From Solwaraspora sp. WMMD1047 (GTDB lineage: Bacteria; Actinomycetota; Actinomycetes; Mycobacteriales; Micromonosporaceae), in assembly GCF_029626155.1 (NCBI RefSeq), contig NZ_JARUBL010000001.1, positions 8,066,816 to 8,130,815 of the forward strand: DNA of 64,000 nt. The letters run 5' to 3'. The translations under genes and the position numbers were made by a program. The notes below the pieces were generated by a model. The model worked only from the letters and a program-made list of their open reading frames with translations, was not told where the DNA came from and did no database searches. Shown one piece after another: positions 43,656 to 52,011 of the stretch (within the stretch, counting starts at the first letter, position 1; every line of letters starts with the position of its first letter).

Positions 43656-44431
43656 CGGGCGCTGTGGCCAGCCAGCGGCCCGGACCGCAGATACCGCCGC
43701 AGGATCCGGCGCGGTTGCTGGCTGCGCTGCCTCAGGGGTTGGCTGTCATCAACCTGACGGTCGCCCGCCGGCGGGGTCCGGAGTTGGTTGTGCACGCGTT
43801 GTGTGTGCCGCCAGGCGAGCGGCACGCCGTTCTCGGTCCGGCGGGGGCGGGCACGACGTTGCTGCTCGACCTGGTTCACGGTACGAGACACCCGACGGGT
43901 GGGCGGATCTGCTGGGCCGGTGAAGACGTCACCGACCAGCCGGTAACCCGGCGTGCCCGGTGGCTTGGCCGCACCCACCACAAGCTGTCTCTCGTCCGTT
44001 CGTGGAGCTGTCTGGACAACGTCCTGCTCGGCGAGCAGGACCCGGCCGTCGGTCAGCTCGCCTCGGGGCTACGGCTGCTCGACCAGATCGGCCTCGCCGG
44101 GCACGCGGACGAGCCCGCCGGCTGGCTGGGGTTGGGGCAGCAGCGGCTGCTCGATGTCGCGGTCGCGGTGGCCGGCCGTCCGGATCTGTTGTTGCTCGAT
44201 GACCCGGCGGCCGGTCTGACCGACCGCGACCTGCGCTGTCTCGGCAGGTTGCTGGACGGTTTGCCGACGAGCACGGCCGTGCTGCTGACCGGTCACGACA
44301 CCCGGCTGCTCGGCGTCGTCGACTGGGTCACGATTCTGCGCGACGGCCGACGCCAGGCCAGCGGAACACCTGCCGACGTCGAAGCCGACCCGGCCATCGA
44401 TCACCTCCGTCTATGCCGGGAGCAGCGGTGA
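43652..44431 (+). CDS. ABC-transporter ATPase pseudoenzyme
   Basis: A 259-residue protein with the ABC ATPase fold but altered motifs. Walker A reads GPAGAGTTLL, with Thr where the essential Lys should be. The signature is GLGQQ instead of SGGQ. Walker B is LLLLDDPAAGL with Asp instead of the catalytic Glu. The H-loop TGHD is kept. The overall pattern resembles LivG-type ATPases. ATP hydrolysis is unlikely. It lies in a small operon with no permease and overlaps both neighbours by four bases, so it probably has a structural or regulatory role. Confidence 0.75.
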   Translation: MTGAVASQRPGPQIPPQDPARLLAALPQGLAVINLTVARRRGPELVVHALCVPPGERHAVLGPAGAGTTLLLDLVHGTRHPTGGRICWAGEDVTDQPVTRRARWLGRTHHKLSLVRSWSCLDNVLLGEQDPAVGQLASGLRLLDQIGLAGHADEPAGWLGLGQQRLLDVAVAVAGRPDLLLLDDPAAGLTDRDLRCLGRLLDGLPTSTAVLLTGHDTRLLGVVDWVTILRDGRRQASGTPADVEADPAIDHLRLCREQR

Positions 44432-44880
44432 GGAGCGTCGAGTTCGGGTTGCAGGCCGGCAACGACCGCGGGCCGATCCTCGCGCGTAGCGCGGCGGAGG
44501 TCGATGCCGCCTTCGCACGTCTCCTGGCCGCGGCGCCGCTGCTGCACAATCCCACCGTCTTTATCCGGGAGCGGCCCCGGATCGGCCCGGCCGGCATCCC
44601 CGACCATGGCCTCAAACTCGACCTGCGTCCCAGCTGCGGGGTTGGCGCCATGTCCTACTTCGGTGATCCCGCCGACGGCTGCCCGGGGCCATGGGTCACC
44701 CGGGCAGTCGGCCCGGTGCCGCCTGGGGTGGTGCTGTACCGGGACATCGACAGCGCGAGCCGGTATCCGGCTGACGCTGCCGTACCCCTCGCGCACATTC
44801 GCCGTGCCCTGAACGAGTTCTGCGCCGGCGGCGGCCGGCGGCCGGCCACCGTCGCCTGGCAGCAGGCAACGACATGGTGA
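44428..44880 (+). CDS. Imm1-like immunity family protein
   Basis: A 150-residue protein from the GTG at 44428. It begins VEFGLQAGNDRGPILARSAA and contains LKLDLRPSCGVGAMSYFGDP and VPLAHIRRALNEFCAGGGRR, ending PATVAWQ. This arrangement (start strand, A-E-V-D helix, G-x-x-x-M-S-Y strand, final R-x-A-L-x-E-F helix and V-x-W) matches Imm1-type proteins, which neutralise nuclease-type toxins. No toxin gene is adjacent, so it may be an orphan or serve another role. It is coupled to the ABC-like gene. Confidence 0.65.
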   Translation: MRSVEFGLQAGNDRGPILARSAAEVDAAFARLLAAAPLLHNPTVFIRERPRIGPAGIPDHGLKLDLRPSCGVGAMSYFGDPADGCPGPWVTRAVGPVPPGVVLYRDIDSASRYPADAAVPLAHIRRALNEFCAGGGRRPATVAWQQATTW

Positions 44881-44970
44881 TCACCTACTCGCCGTGGGCG
44901 ACCGGCGCCGTCCTTCGGGGACGGACCCGCATCCCACCAACCCCATCACGCTGGAAGTGACTGCCCCTCC

Positions 44971-45705
44971 ATGAGCCGATCGCGTTCCTCAACCCCAGCC
45001 AGCGGCCCGCTGCGGCGCACGCCGACCCAGGACCGCAGTTTCCACAGCATGCACAGGATTCTCGACGCCTGCGTCGCGCTGGTCGACGAGGTCGGCTACG
45101 ACGGGCTGAACACCACCGTGATCGCCCACCGGGCCAGGTTCTCCGTCGGCGCGGTCTACCGGTTCTTCAGCGACGTGCGGGCGGTCGTGCGGGCGGCGCG
45201 CCGCCGCAACAGCCAGAGGTACCTGGAACGGCTCAACGACCGGTTCTTCGCGTCGGCGCCCGCCCACTGGTGGGACGGGGCCGAAGCCGCCCTCGACGAG
45301 TACATCGCCATGCACCGAGACACACCGGGGTGCCGGGCACTGCTGCGCGCTGACGTGGACGACGTGGACCTGCTCACCGAGGAACGGGACCACCTTGGTG
45401 ACCAGGTCAGTCGGGTGATTGTGGAGCAGTACGGGATCGACGACGAACGTGTGCGGTTCGCGTTGCGGATCGCGGTGGTGGCGTCCGATTCCCTGATCAT
45501 GTTGGCGTTCCGGCACAACTCCGACGGCGACCCCGAAGTCTTGGCCGAGGCCAAGGTGCTGGTCCGCCGGTACCTGCAGCGGTACCTCGCCACACCCGTA
45601 CCGGCCGGCGGACCCGACGGTGGAGCACCTCCGCCCGTCCCTGATGGTCGAAGCCAGCCATTCAGGCAACAGGCAACAGCTACCTGCGGCGGCGACGCCC
45701 GATGA
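44971..45705 (+). CDS. TetR/AcrR family regulator
   Basis: A 244-residue protein. The N-terminal helix-turn-helix reads RILDACVALVDEVGYDGLNT, then IAHRARFSVGAVYRFFSDVR, typical of TetR proteins. The C-terminal helical domain would bind a ligand. The last 35 residues are Pro/Gly-rich. It starts 90 bases downstream of the Imm1-like gene, which it may or may not share a transcript with. Target genes are unknown. Confidence 0.85.
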   Translation: MSRSRSSTPASGPLRRTPTQDRSFHSMHRILDACVALVDEVGYDGLNTTVIAHRARFSVGAVYRFFSDVRAVVRAARRRNSQRYLERLNDRFFASAPAHWWDGAEAALDEYIAMHRDTPGCRALLRADVDDVDLLTEERDHLGDQVSRVIVEQYGIDDERVRFALRIAVVASDSLIMLAFRHNSDGDPEVLAEAKVLVRRYLQRYLATPVPAGGPDGGAPPPVPDGRSQPFRQQATATCGGDAR

Positions 45706-45850
45706 GGGCCCGCGGCCTCGCCGAATGGCCGTTGCGGGAAGCGGTTCACGACCCGCGTCGGCGTCGGTGTGGGACAAGCCCGGTGGTGCCGGCCGTTGAG
45801 GGTTCGGCGGGGACCACCGAGGGGCGGGGGCGTTGCAGCGCTGCCGCCCC

Positions 45851-45906
45851 GCCCGCCCGCCGGCCACACCGGGATTGCGTCCCCCGGGCACGGCCGGCGG
45901 GCGGGC
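45851..45906. terminator. GC-rich hairpin after the TetR gene
   Basis: GCCCGCCCGCCGGCC pairs with GGCCGGCGGGCGGGC over a 26-base loop, lying 145 bases after the TetR stop and 57 bases before the next start. Probably a terminator. Confidence 0.5.
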
Positions 45907-45963
45907 ACCCCCCCACGACCTGACAAGACGGCACCGCAGCACGCCACAAGAAGGGAGTACCCC

Positions 45964-46221
45964 GTGAGGACCGCTGTCCTGTTACGCGCACTACCGGCCT
46001 GCGCGCCGGTGGTGGTGGAGTCGCCGGCCTGCCTTGCGGCCAGCGCTGCCGCCGTTCTGGCCTTGCACACCTCGACTGGCGACGGCGCGTGCGCGCAATG
46101 CCGTGCCGAGGGCAGAAGCAGCCCGTACCCGTGCCCCAGACGCGGTTGGGCCGAGTCGATACAGGCACACCGTCCCCGCACGGTAGGCGGGACCGCTCAC
46201 GGAACCGGGGAGGCACGGTGA
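45964..46221 (+). CDS. Small hypothetical protein before the DUF5753 regulator
   Basis: An 85-residue protein from the GTG at 45964, with AAGGGAG eight bases upstream. It has an alanine-rich helical first half (LAASAAAVLALHTSTGDG) and a CAQC pair, then a basic C-terminus. It overlaps the regulator gene by four bases, a frequent arrangement for DUF397-like or other small partners of DUF5753 regulators, but the sequence does not show the DUF397 motif. Function unknown. Confidence 0.55.
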   Translation: MRTAVLLRALPACAPVVVESPACLAASAAAVLALHTSTGDGACAQCRAEGRSSPYPCPRRGWAESIQAHRPRTVGGTAHGTGEAR

Positions 46222-47081
46222 CCGGGCCTGGTCCCGCGACCGCGCGCCGACGCCTGCGCACCGCGCTGCGGGACATCCGTCTCGACCAGGGCCTGTCCGC
46301 CGACGTGGTGGGGCAAGCTCTGGGCTGGCCGGCACCGCGGCTGCCTGGTATCGAGCAGGGCGAGTTCGGTATCGGGCTCGGCGCCCTGCGGAGCCTGCTC
46401 GCCCACTACCACATCGTTGACGACGACCAGGTCGAACGGCTTGTCGAGCTGCAGCGGCTCGCCCGCAAGCGGCATTGGTCCGACGCCTACTGGCAGTTCT
46501 ACTCGCGGTCGTTCCGCGACTTCCTCAGCTACGAAGACGACGCCACGAGCCTGCGCTGCTTCCACCCTCGGGTCGTGCCGGGTCTTCTGCAGACCGAGGC
46601 GTACGCCCGAGCCCTCATCCAGGCCACCGCCCCGCACTCGATGACCCACCGCGAAGTCGAGGCCCGGGTGAGAGCGCGGATGCGCCGCCAACACGCCATC
46701 CTGGGTGCCGACCGGCCCATCCAGGTCATCCAGATCGTGCTCACCGAGCTGGCGCTGCTGCGTCCGGTCAGCGACGACCACACCATCCTGACAACGCAAC
46801 TCGATCACCTGGCCAGCGTCGCCGAGCGGTCCCGGGTCGACCTCACCCTCATCCCCGCCGCCTGCGACCTGTACACCGGACTCGGCCCGTTCGTCGCCCT
46901 GCGATTCCACTCCGTACAGGATCCCGACCTCGTCTACCGCGACGACGCCCCCCACGACAGCGCGCTCAGCGACCTCCCGAACATCGTCGAGAAGTACCAG
47001 ACGGCGTTCATCGACCTGCGCGCACACGGCATCAGCGGTCAGCAGGCGGTCGTCCGACTGGCCGAGATCCGGGGCGCCTGA
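46218..47081 (+). CDS. XRE-type DUF5753 regulator
   Basis: A 287-residue regulator: a degenerate N-terminal helix-turn-helix (LRDIRLDQGLSADVVGQALG, then PRLPGIEQGEFGIG) and a DUF5753 domain starting around residue 95 with SYEDDATSLRCFHPRVVPGL, then LQTEAYARALIQA and the late DPDLVYRDDAP. The related gene at 50185 has the same layout, so two copies control neighbouring units. The GTG at 46218 overlaps the small gene upstream by four bases. Confidence 0.85.
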   Translation: MTGPGPATARRRLRTALRDIRLDQGLSADVVGQALGWPAPRLPGIEQGEFGIGLGALRSLLAHYHIVDDDQVERLVELQRLARKRHWSDAYWQFYSRSFRDFLSYEDDATSLRCFHPRVVPGLLQTEAYARALIQATAPHSMTHREVEARVRARMRRQHAILGADRPIQVIQIVLTELALLRPVSDDHTILTTQLDHLASVAERSRVDLTLIPAACDLYTGLGPFVALRFHSVQDPDLVYRDDAPHDSALSDLPNIVEKYQTAFIDLRAHGISGQQAVVRLAEIRGA

Positions 47082-47175
47082 TGGTTCCCGCCTACCAACC
47101 TCCGGCCCCCTATCCACCGGATTGCGGCTGGAGACGCGATCAAGACCGAGCCAGTTCCGAAGCCTGGTGACCACC

Positions 47176-47517
47176 ATGACCGGCCAGCAGCACCCCGACA
47201 ACCCCGGGCCAACCCAGCGACGCCCACCCGCAGCCGCCGCTCCTGCCAGCGGCGAACACCACGCCCGCTCCCGCAATTCATCGGCGTGTCAGCAAGCATC
47301 CCCACCGCCTCAACCGGCGGGATCGCCTCGCCAATCCCGAACGGTGCTACCGGCCGGCGGATTCCTGACCGGCCGAGCCAGCTACGGACGCCACGCCCGC
47401 ACCCCGTCCACGCCGGCCGACGCCAGCGACCCCCACCCTGACCCCGCCGCGACCAACGGCGGGACGTTGCCCCGGGCAGGCCGCCCAGGAAACCGGGAAG
47501 GATCACCCACCCCTTGA
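47176..47517 (+). CDS. Possible disordered Pro/Ser-rich protein
   Basis: A weakly supported 113-residue frame from the ATG at 47176. It is rich in Pro, Ser, Ala and Arg with little secondary structure, and only a weak Shine-Dalgarno sequence is seen. The one support is that its stop overlaps the TTG start at 47514 by four bases, as in the neighbouring coupled genes. It may equally be noncoding leader. Confidence 0.3.
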   Translation: MTGQQHPDNPGPTQRRPPAAAAPASGEHHARSRNSSACQQASPPPQPAGSPRQSRTVLPAGGFLTGRASYGRHARTPSTPADASDPHPDPAATNGGTLPRAGRPGNREGSPTP

Positions 47518-47765
47518 ACAGAACCATCAAGCTGATCACGCTCGCGAGGATCTCGACGCTCGTCCTCCTCACCGGCGCGGCGCCCGCGCCTGCCGCCACC
47601 GGTGACCAGCCGTCGAACCATGACGTCGCGCCGCTGATCGTCGGTGGCGGGGACGCCCGCCAGCATTACCTCTGCATGACCAGCGCGCGCACCCACCTGC
47701 CACTCCACACAGGCCTTTCTACGACGCGACCAGTCCTCTACGCCGCGGTGGCTCGAAAGCAATGA
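47514..47765 (+). CDS. Small secreted hypothetical protein
   Basis: An 83-residue protein from the TTG at 47514, with GGAAGGATC about eleven bases upstream. The start (RTIKLITLARISTLVLLTGA, then APAPAATG) looks like a signal peptide with cleavage after an A-x-A. The mature part is short and has no recognised motif. It overlaps the next gene by four bases, which supports translation. Low-similarity small secreted protein of unknown role. Confidence 0.45.
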   Translation: MNRTIKLITLARISTLVLLTGAAPAPAATGDQPSNHDVAPLIVGGGDARQHYLCMTSARTHLPLHTGLSTTRPVLYAAVARKQ

Positions 47766-48640
47766 CCAGCCCATGCCCGAGGGGCCGGCAGGTTACCGCC
47801 GCCGTACTGGTCCTGGCCGCCCTCACCGCAACCATCACCGACTCCACCTCGCCGTCGCGGCTCCCGCCGGCTGACCCGTTGCTTGCCCTCGCCGACCGCC
47901 TCCACCCTGTCGGCGAGGAAGCGGCCGGAGCTGACGAGGTGATCGCCGGCGGGTACGGCGTGCATCTTCTCCGCCGCTGGTCGGTGACCACCACCGGCTG
48001 GCCATCGACCCACCCGGACCAGCCGATCAGCGTTGCCGTCGAGGAGCAACGGTGGACCGCACCCGACGGATCCGGGTGGATCATGAGCCGCCACAACGAT
48101 CCCGATCCCACCCTTGCCTCCGCCCGCCCCACCCACCGCAGCCTCGACGCGGAGTTCGGCAGGAGACCGTGGACGGTGGCGACCTTCCCTCCCGGCGCGC
48201 TCACCGGCGGCTGTACCCAACCGTGGCCCTGCCCCGGCAGCCTCCCGGAACCGCCGCGGCCGGACTTGGTCAGTCCCGACCCGGCCCAACCGTTGAACGA
48301 CTTCGTCTTCGTGCACACTCGGGCACACCTCGGCCCCGCCGACACAGCCGCCGCGCTGCGCATCCTCGCCGACACCGAAGGGTTGACCTACCAGCACCGG
48401 GCCACCGACCGGCTCGGCCGGTCCGGGCTCGGCGTCGTGCTGGACGCGCCACCGATTCGACACCGGCTGATCCTGCACCCCGACACCGGACGGCTGCTCA
48501 CCGCCGAGCAGCAGCTCACGGGGGCGCACCCGTTCCTGCCCGTCGGCCCACCTACGGTGATCGAGTACATCCTGGTCGTCTCCCAGCGACACCGTGGCCC
48601 CGGGCAACAGGCAACACTGCACACAGGTCGACTCCGATGA
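47762..48640 (+). CDS. Secreted CU044_5270-like hypothetical protein
   Basis: A 292-residue protein. A signal-peptide-like stretch (VTAAVLVLAALTATI) precedes an extracellular domain with YGVHLLRRWSVTTTGW, PISVAVEEQRWTAPDGSGWI, and a late DTEGLTYQHRATDRLGRSGL region. This pattern (sensor-like beta domain, R-x-G-R-x-G) resembles the CU044_5270 and sigma-regulator-associated secreted proteins of actinomycetes, an identification from memory. It overlaps the next gene by four bases. Confidence 0.55.
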   Translation: MTSPCPRGRQVTAAVLVLAALTATITDSTSPSRLPPADPLLALADRLHPVGEEAAGADEVIAGGYGVHLLRRWSVTTTGWPSTHPDQPISVAVEEQRWTAPDGSGWIMSRHNDPDPTLASARPTHRSLDAEFGRRPWTVATFPPGALTGGCTQPWPCPGSLPEPPRPDLVSPDPAQPLNDFVFVHTRAHLGPADTAAALRILADTEGLTYQHRATDRLGRSGLGVVLDAPPIRHRLILHPDTGRLLTAEQQLTGAHPFLPVGPPTVIEYILVVSQRHRGPGQQATLHTGRLR

Positions 48641-49254
48641 CGGCCGCGCTGCGTCGACGGCGCGATACCAGGACGGCGGCCAAATATGCCGGCACCGCCG
48701 CGACCGCCGCACACCGCGCCTATCAGCACACGATCCGGATCCTGGACCACCATCCGGTACCCGGCGGTGAGCTGGCCAACGCCCTGTATCGGGCGGCCGG
48801 TCTCCTCACCGACGCCGCCCACCTCCTCCACCGCAGGCCACGTTTTCGGCATCTGCTGCCCGACCGGATCGTGGGCAACACCGCCGCCGTCGCCATCGTC
48901 GCCGCGTCCTGGACCGGCCATCCGATCATCATGATCCTCGCTCCAGCCGTGGCCGCTGGACTCCTAGCCGCCGCGCTGGTGGGCCGCCGCCGACGGCCGG
49001 CGGCCGATACCGCACCCGTCGTCGAGCCCGGCCTGGCAGCCGGCATCGCCATCGTCCGCGCTCACATCGCCGACGCCCGTGACGATGTCACCGCCGTCCT
49101 CGACCACACCGATAGCGGCCTGCCCGGCCGCGATCCGGGTCGGGCGACCGACCTCGTCACCGTCGCCGACCGGTTGCTGGGCATCGCCGACGCCCACCTC
49201 GCCGTCTGGAACCGGCCGGACCCATCCGACCGGCATTCGAAGGGTGCGTCGTGA
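48637..49254 (+). CDS. Membrane-anchored hypothetical protein
   Basis: A 205-residue protein from the ATG at 48637. The first 90 residues are helical and basic. Two adjacent membrane segments follow (about residues 87-119, TAAVAIVAASWTGHPIIMIL and APAVAAGLLAAALVG), then a soluble helical tail. No family is recognised. It is in the operon with the secreted protein upstream and the EEP enzyme downstream. Confidence 0.6.
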   Translation: MTAALRRRRDTRTAAKYAGTAATAAHRAYQHTIRILDHHPVPGGELANALYRAAGLLTDAAHLLHRRPRFRHLLPDRIVGNTAAVAIVAASWTGHPIIMILAPAVAAGLLAAALVGRRRRPAADTAPVVEPGLAAGIAIVRAHIADARDDVTAVLDHTDSGLPGRDPGRATDLVTVADRLLGIADAHLAVWNRPDPSDRHSKGAS

Positions 49255-49300
49255 GCGGTAGCGACCGCCCACTGCGCCAAATAGGAAGGACTCACCCCCG

Positions 49301-50188
49301 GTGACCGACCAGATCACCATCGCCACCTACAACGTGAAGGACTACCGCCGCGCAGGCGAGACGGATCACCACCGGTGGGAACAGGTCGAGCACGTCATCC
49401 GCGACGTCGGGCCGCATATCCTGATGGTGCAGGAGATCCCTGGCGGCACCTGGCGCGACGCCGCCGACGGGCTGGCCCAGCTGGCCGCCGCGACGGGGAT
49501 GCGCGGCGACCTCGACGACGGCCGGTGGGCCGCGGTGCCCGGTGGGCACGACCGCCTCGGCCTGGGCATCCTGTGGAAACCCGGGATCAACCCGGTCCCC
49601 GCCTCCTGGCTCGCGGTCAGCGGCACCCCGCTCTGGCACGCCCTGGCCGTGGTGACCCTCGACATCGGTGGGCACCGGCTGGTCGCCGCCAGCTACCACG
49701 CCCCACCCGCCGCTGGCCGCGACCGGCGGCCCGCCGAGGCCGAGTTCATCGTCGACGCCCTAACCGGGCACTCGCGAGGGCAGCGGCACGAGATCTGGCT
49801 CGGCGGCGATTTCAACAACCCTGCCGTCTGCGCCGACCCTCGGGGCGCCTCCGATCACGCCGGCCGGTCCGACGGCCCGCAGCCGACACCCGGCCGCGAG
49901 CACCCGCCGGACGACACCGACCGGCGGCCGGGCCGGATCCTGGAGACCGCCGGGTTCCTCGACACCGCCATCCCCGAAAACGGCGGGAGGCTTCAGGCGA
50001 CCACCGGCCACTGGCCGTCGGACCGCAACGGCCACCGCCGCATCGACCGGATCCTCCTGCGGCCCGGCCCCGCCCCCGTCGGGGTGCTGGAAGACCACGG
50101 TGTGCATGACAACCGGACCGCCCGCGCCGCTTCCGACCACCTCTTGTACGCCGTCCGATACCGACCGCCAGCGTGGGCGAGCCGATGA
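49301..50188 (+). CDS. Endonuclease/exonuclease/phosphatase family protein
   Basis: A 295-residue EEP-fold enzyme. Motifs in order: TYNVKDYRR near residue 9, LMVQEIPGG near 40 (metal-binding Glu), LGGDFNNP near 166, RRIDRILLRPG near 246 and ASDHLLYAVRY near 277, which contains the terminal Asp-His pair. The fold hydrolyses phosphodiester or phosphomonoester bonds with a divalent metal; substrates may be nucleic acids or lipids. The GTG at 49301 has AGGAAGGA seven bases upstream. No signal peptide is seen. It overlaps the next gene by four bases. Confidence 0.8.
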   Translation: MTDQITIATYNVKDYRRAGETDHHRWEQVEHVIRDVGPHILMVQEIPGGTWRDAADGLAQLAAATGMRGDLDDGRWAAVPGGHDRLGLGILWKPGINPVPASWLAVSGTPLWHALAVVTLDIGGHRLVAASYHAPPAAGRDRRPAEAEFIVDALTGHSRGQRHEIWLGGDFNNPAVCADPRGASDHAGRSDGPQPTPGREHPPDDTDRRPGRILETAGFLDTAIPENGGRLQATTGHWPSDRNGHRRIDRILLRPGPAPVGVLEDHGVHDNRTARAASDHLLYAVRYRPPAWASR

Positions 50189-51114
50189 ACGGCCCCGGCA
50201 ACCACAACGTCGTCCGCACCACCAGAGCCGGGCCGGTCGGCGGCATCTCCGGCAGCGGCGGAATGGGCATCGCGGTGGTCGGTCGGGCGGTCGCCCGCCG
50301 ACGGCTACGCACGAGCGTGCGGGACCTGCGCCTGCGCCGTGGCCTGTCCACCACGACGGTCAGCCGCGACCTCGGGCTGCCGCCCGACCTGCTGCCCGCC
50401 ATCGAGCGGGGCGAGCGTGGCCTACTACCCGACCTGCTCGGGCGCCTGCTCACCTGCTACCAGGCCCCTACCGGCGACGAGGTCGACCAACTCACCGCCC
50501 TGGCCCGGCTGGCCCAAACGCCGCACTGGACCGACACCTACCGGCACATCCACCCCCGCCCATACCGGGAGATGCTCAGCTACGAGACCGACGCGACACG
50601 GATCCTGTGCTACCACCCCCGCCACCTGCCCGCCCTCGCGCAGACCGACGCGTACGCCCGGACGATCATCCAAGCCACCGCCGGTCACCACCTCAGCCGC
50701 GACGACATCAACGCCCGAGTCCGCTCCCAGCAACGGCGCCAACGAACAGTCCTGGACACCGGCCGCCCGCTCCGCATAGCCGTCACCGAACAGGCGCTAC
50801 TCCGGCCAGCCGTCCACCACCCCCGCGTCATCCGCCAACAACTCGACCACCTCACCATCCTGATCCGCGCCGCCCGCATCGACCTCACCCTCATCCCAAC
50901 CGACCACCCCCGACACGGCCGAACCGGCCCGTTCGAACTGGTCGAGTTCGACGACCCACGAGACCCCGACCTCGTCTACCGCGACAACACCGCCGCCGGC
51001 GACGCGCTCACCGACACCCCCCGCACCGTCAACCACTACCGGACCGCCTTCGCCGACCTCACCCACCGCCAGGCCCTCAGCCGACTCCACGACATCCGAG
51101 AACGCACCCGATAA
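50185..51114 (+). CDS. XRE-type DUF5753 regulator, second copy
   Basis: A 309-residue protein from the ATG at 50185. The helix-turn-helix region is LRDLRLRRGLSTTTVSRDLG with AIERGERGLLPDLL, and the DUF5753 part has SYETDATRILCYHPRHLPAL, then AQTDAYARTIIQATAGHHLS and DPDLVYRDNTA. It shares most motifs with the protein at 46218 and is a paralogue. It has an extended, glycine-rich N-terminus. Confidence 0.85.
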   Translation: MNGPGNHNVVRTTRAGPVGGISGSGGMGIAVVGRAVARRRLRTSVRDLRLRRGLSTTTVSRDLGLPPDLLPAIERGERGLLPDLLGRLLTCYQAPTGDEVDQLTALARLAQTPHWTDTYRHIHPRPYREMLSYETDATRILCYHPRHLPALAQTDAYARTIIQATAGHHLSRDDINARVRSQQRRQRTVLDTGRPLRIAVTEQALLRPAVHHPRVIRQQLDHLTILIRAARIDLTLIPTDHPRHGRTGPFELVEFDDPRDPDLVYRDNTAAGDALTDTPRTVNHYRTAFADLTHRQALSRLHDIRERTR

Positions 51115-51205
51115 CCCCGCGAAATGCACCGGCAGACACGACCTTCGTCACCGTGCCCACTCGATCGCGCCGGCACCACCTAACCCGACAGGACACCTAC
51201 GATCC

Positions 51206-51583
51206 ATGACCCGCACACCCTCGCCGCGCGTCACCCGCACCAACCTGATCCTCGGCGGGCTCGTGCCCCCACTGTTCTGCCTGCCCGGCGTCGCGCTACT
51301 GGCCGCCGGGCCGACCGACCTGGCACCGGCACCCATCGGCGCCATCGGCACGGCGGTGGTCACGCTGCTGTGGCTCGCCGCCGCCCTTCTGATCCCGATA
51401 CCCGGTCTCATCAACCCTGGTCACTCGACCCTCCTCGTCCTGCTCATCCACAGCACCGTGTCCATCATCTGGATCGCCGACGCGGTCCGACGGACACCAG
51501 CAAGCGAACATCGACAACCGCTCGGCCGACCCCGACCACCCGGGCCGTCGAGATCGCGCCGCGAGTTCAACCTGATCACGTAA
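51206..51583 (+). CDS. Small membrane protein
   Basis: A 125-residue protein with about three membrane segments (LILGGLVPPLFCLPGVALLA, AIGTAVVTLLWLAAALLIPI and LLVLLIHSTVSIIWIADAV) and a basic, disordered tail. The ATG at 51206 has GACAGGAC about ten bases upstream. No family is recognised. Confidence 0.6.
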   Translation: MTRTPSPRVTRTNLILGGLVPPLFCLPGVALLAAGPTDLAPAPIGAIGTAVVTLLWLAAALLIPIPGLINPGHSTLLVLLIHSTVSIIWIADAVRRTPASEHRQPLGRPRPPGPSRSRREFNLIT

Positions 51584-52011
51584 AACCGATTGACGCCCCA
51601 TTGCCTCACGGACCCGAGCCCTCGAAAACCACGGATGTCGTTCCATCTGAGTTGCGCCAGGCAGGGTGCTCATACCCGCCGCATACGAAACCGCTGCCAA
51701 CTCCCTGACAATGAGGGCCGATCTGGAGCTGCAGGGACAGGCCCGGCCTGTCAGAGAACACCTGACCGGGCATGGACATTGGTAGCTGTATGGCAACCCG
51801 TCGACAGAAGCTGGCCGGTAGAAGGCTGACTGGCCCCTGAAGCCCTGATCAGGTGTCATTCACCATAGCCGGAATCAGGCAAGGCGCGAGCGGAAGGCGG
51901 GGGATTGATTCTGCGAAATCCGGCTAAAGGTTCCGCCCTTGCATTACCGGAGTCGTAGGGGCGCAACTCTTCGCAATGTAAGCAGGATTGATGCCAGGAG
52001 GTGAATTCGCC
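51584..52011. other. Gene-free stretch upstream of the sugar cluster
   Basis: 428 bases with no supported gene. It holds GACAGGCC-C-GGCCTGTC (about 51736-51752), a short palindrome that resembles the dispersed element motif only loosely. It likely carries the promoter for the GT8-to-alcohol-dehydrogenase operon. Confidence 0.45.

Noticed and set aside
43652-44431. ABC ATPase as partner of the 38131 permease
   Set aside because: It is 5 kb away, in another operon and orientation, and lacks the catalytic residues.
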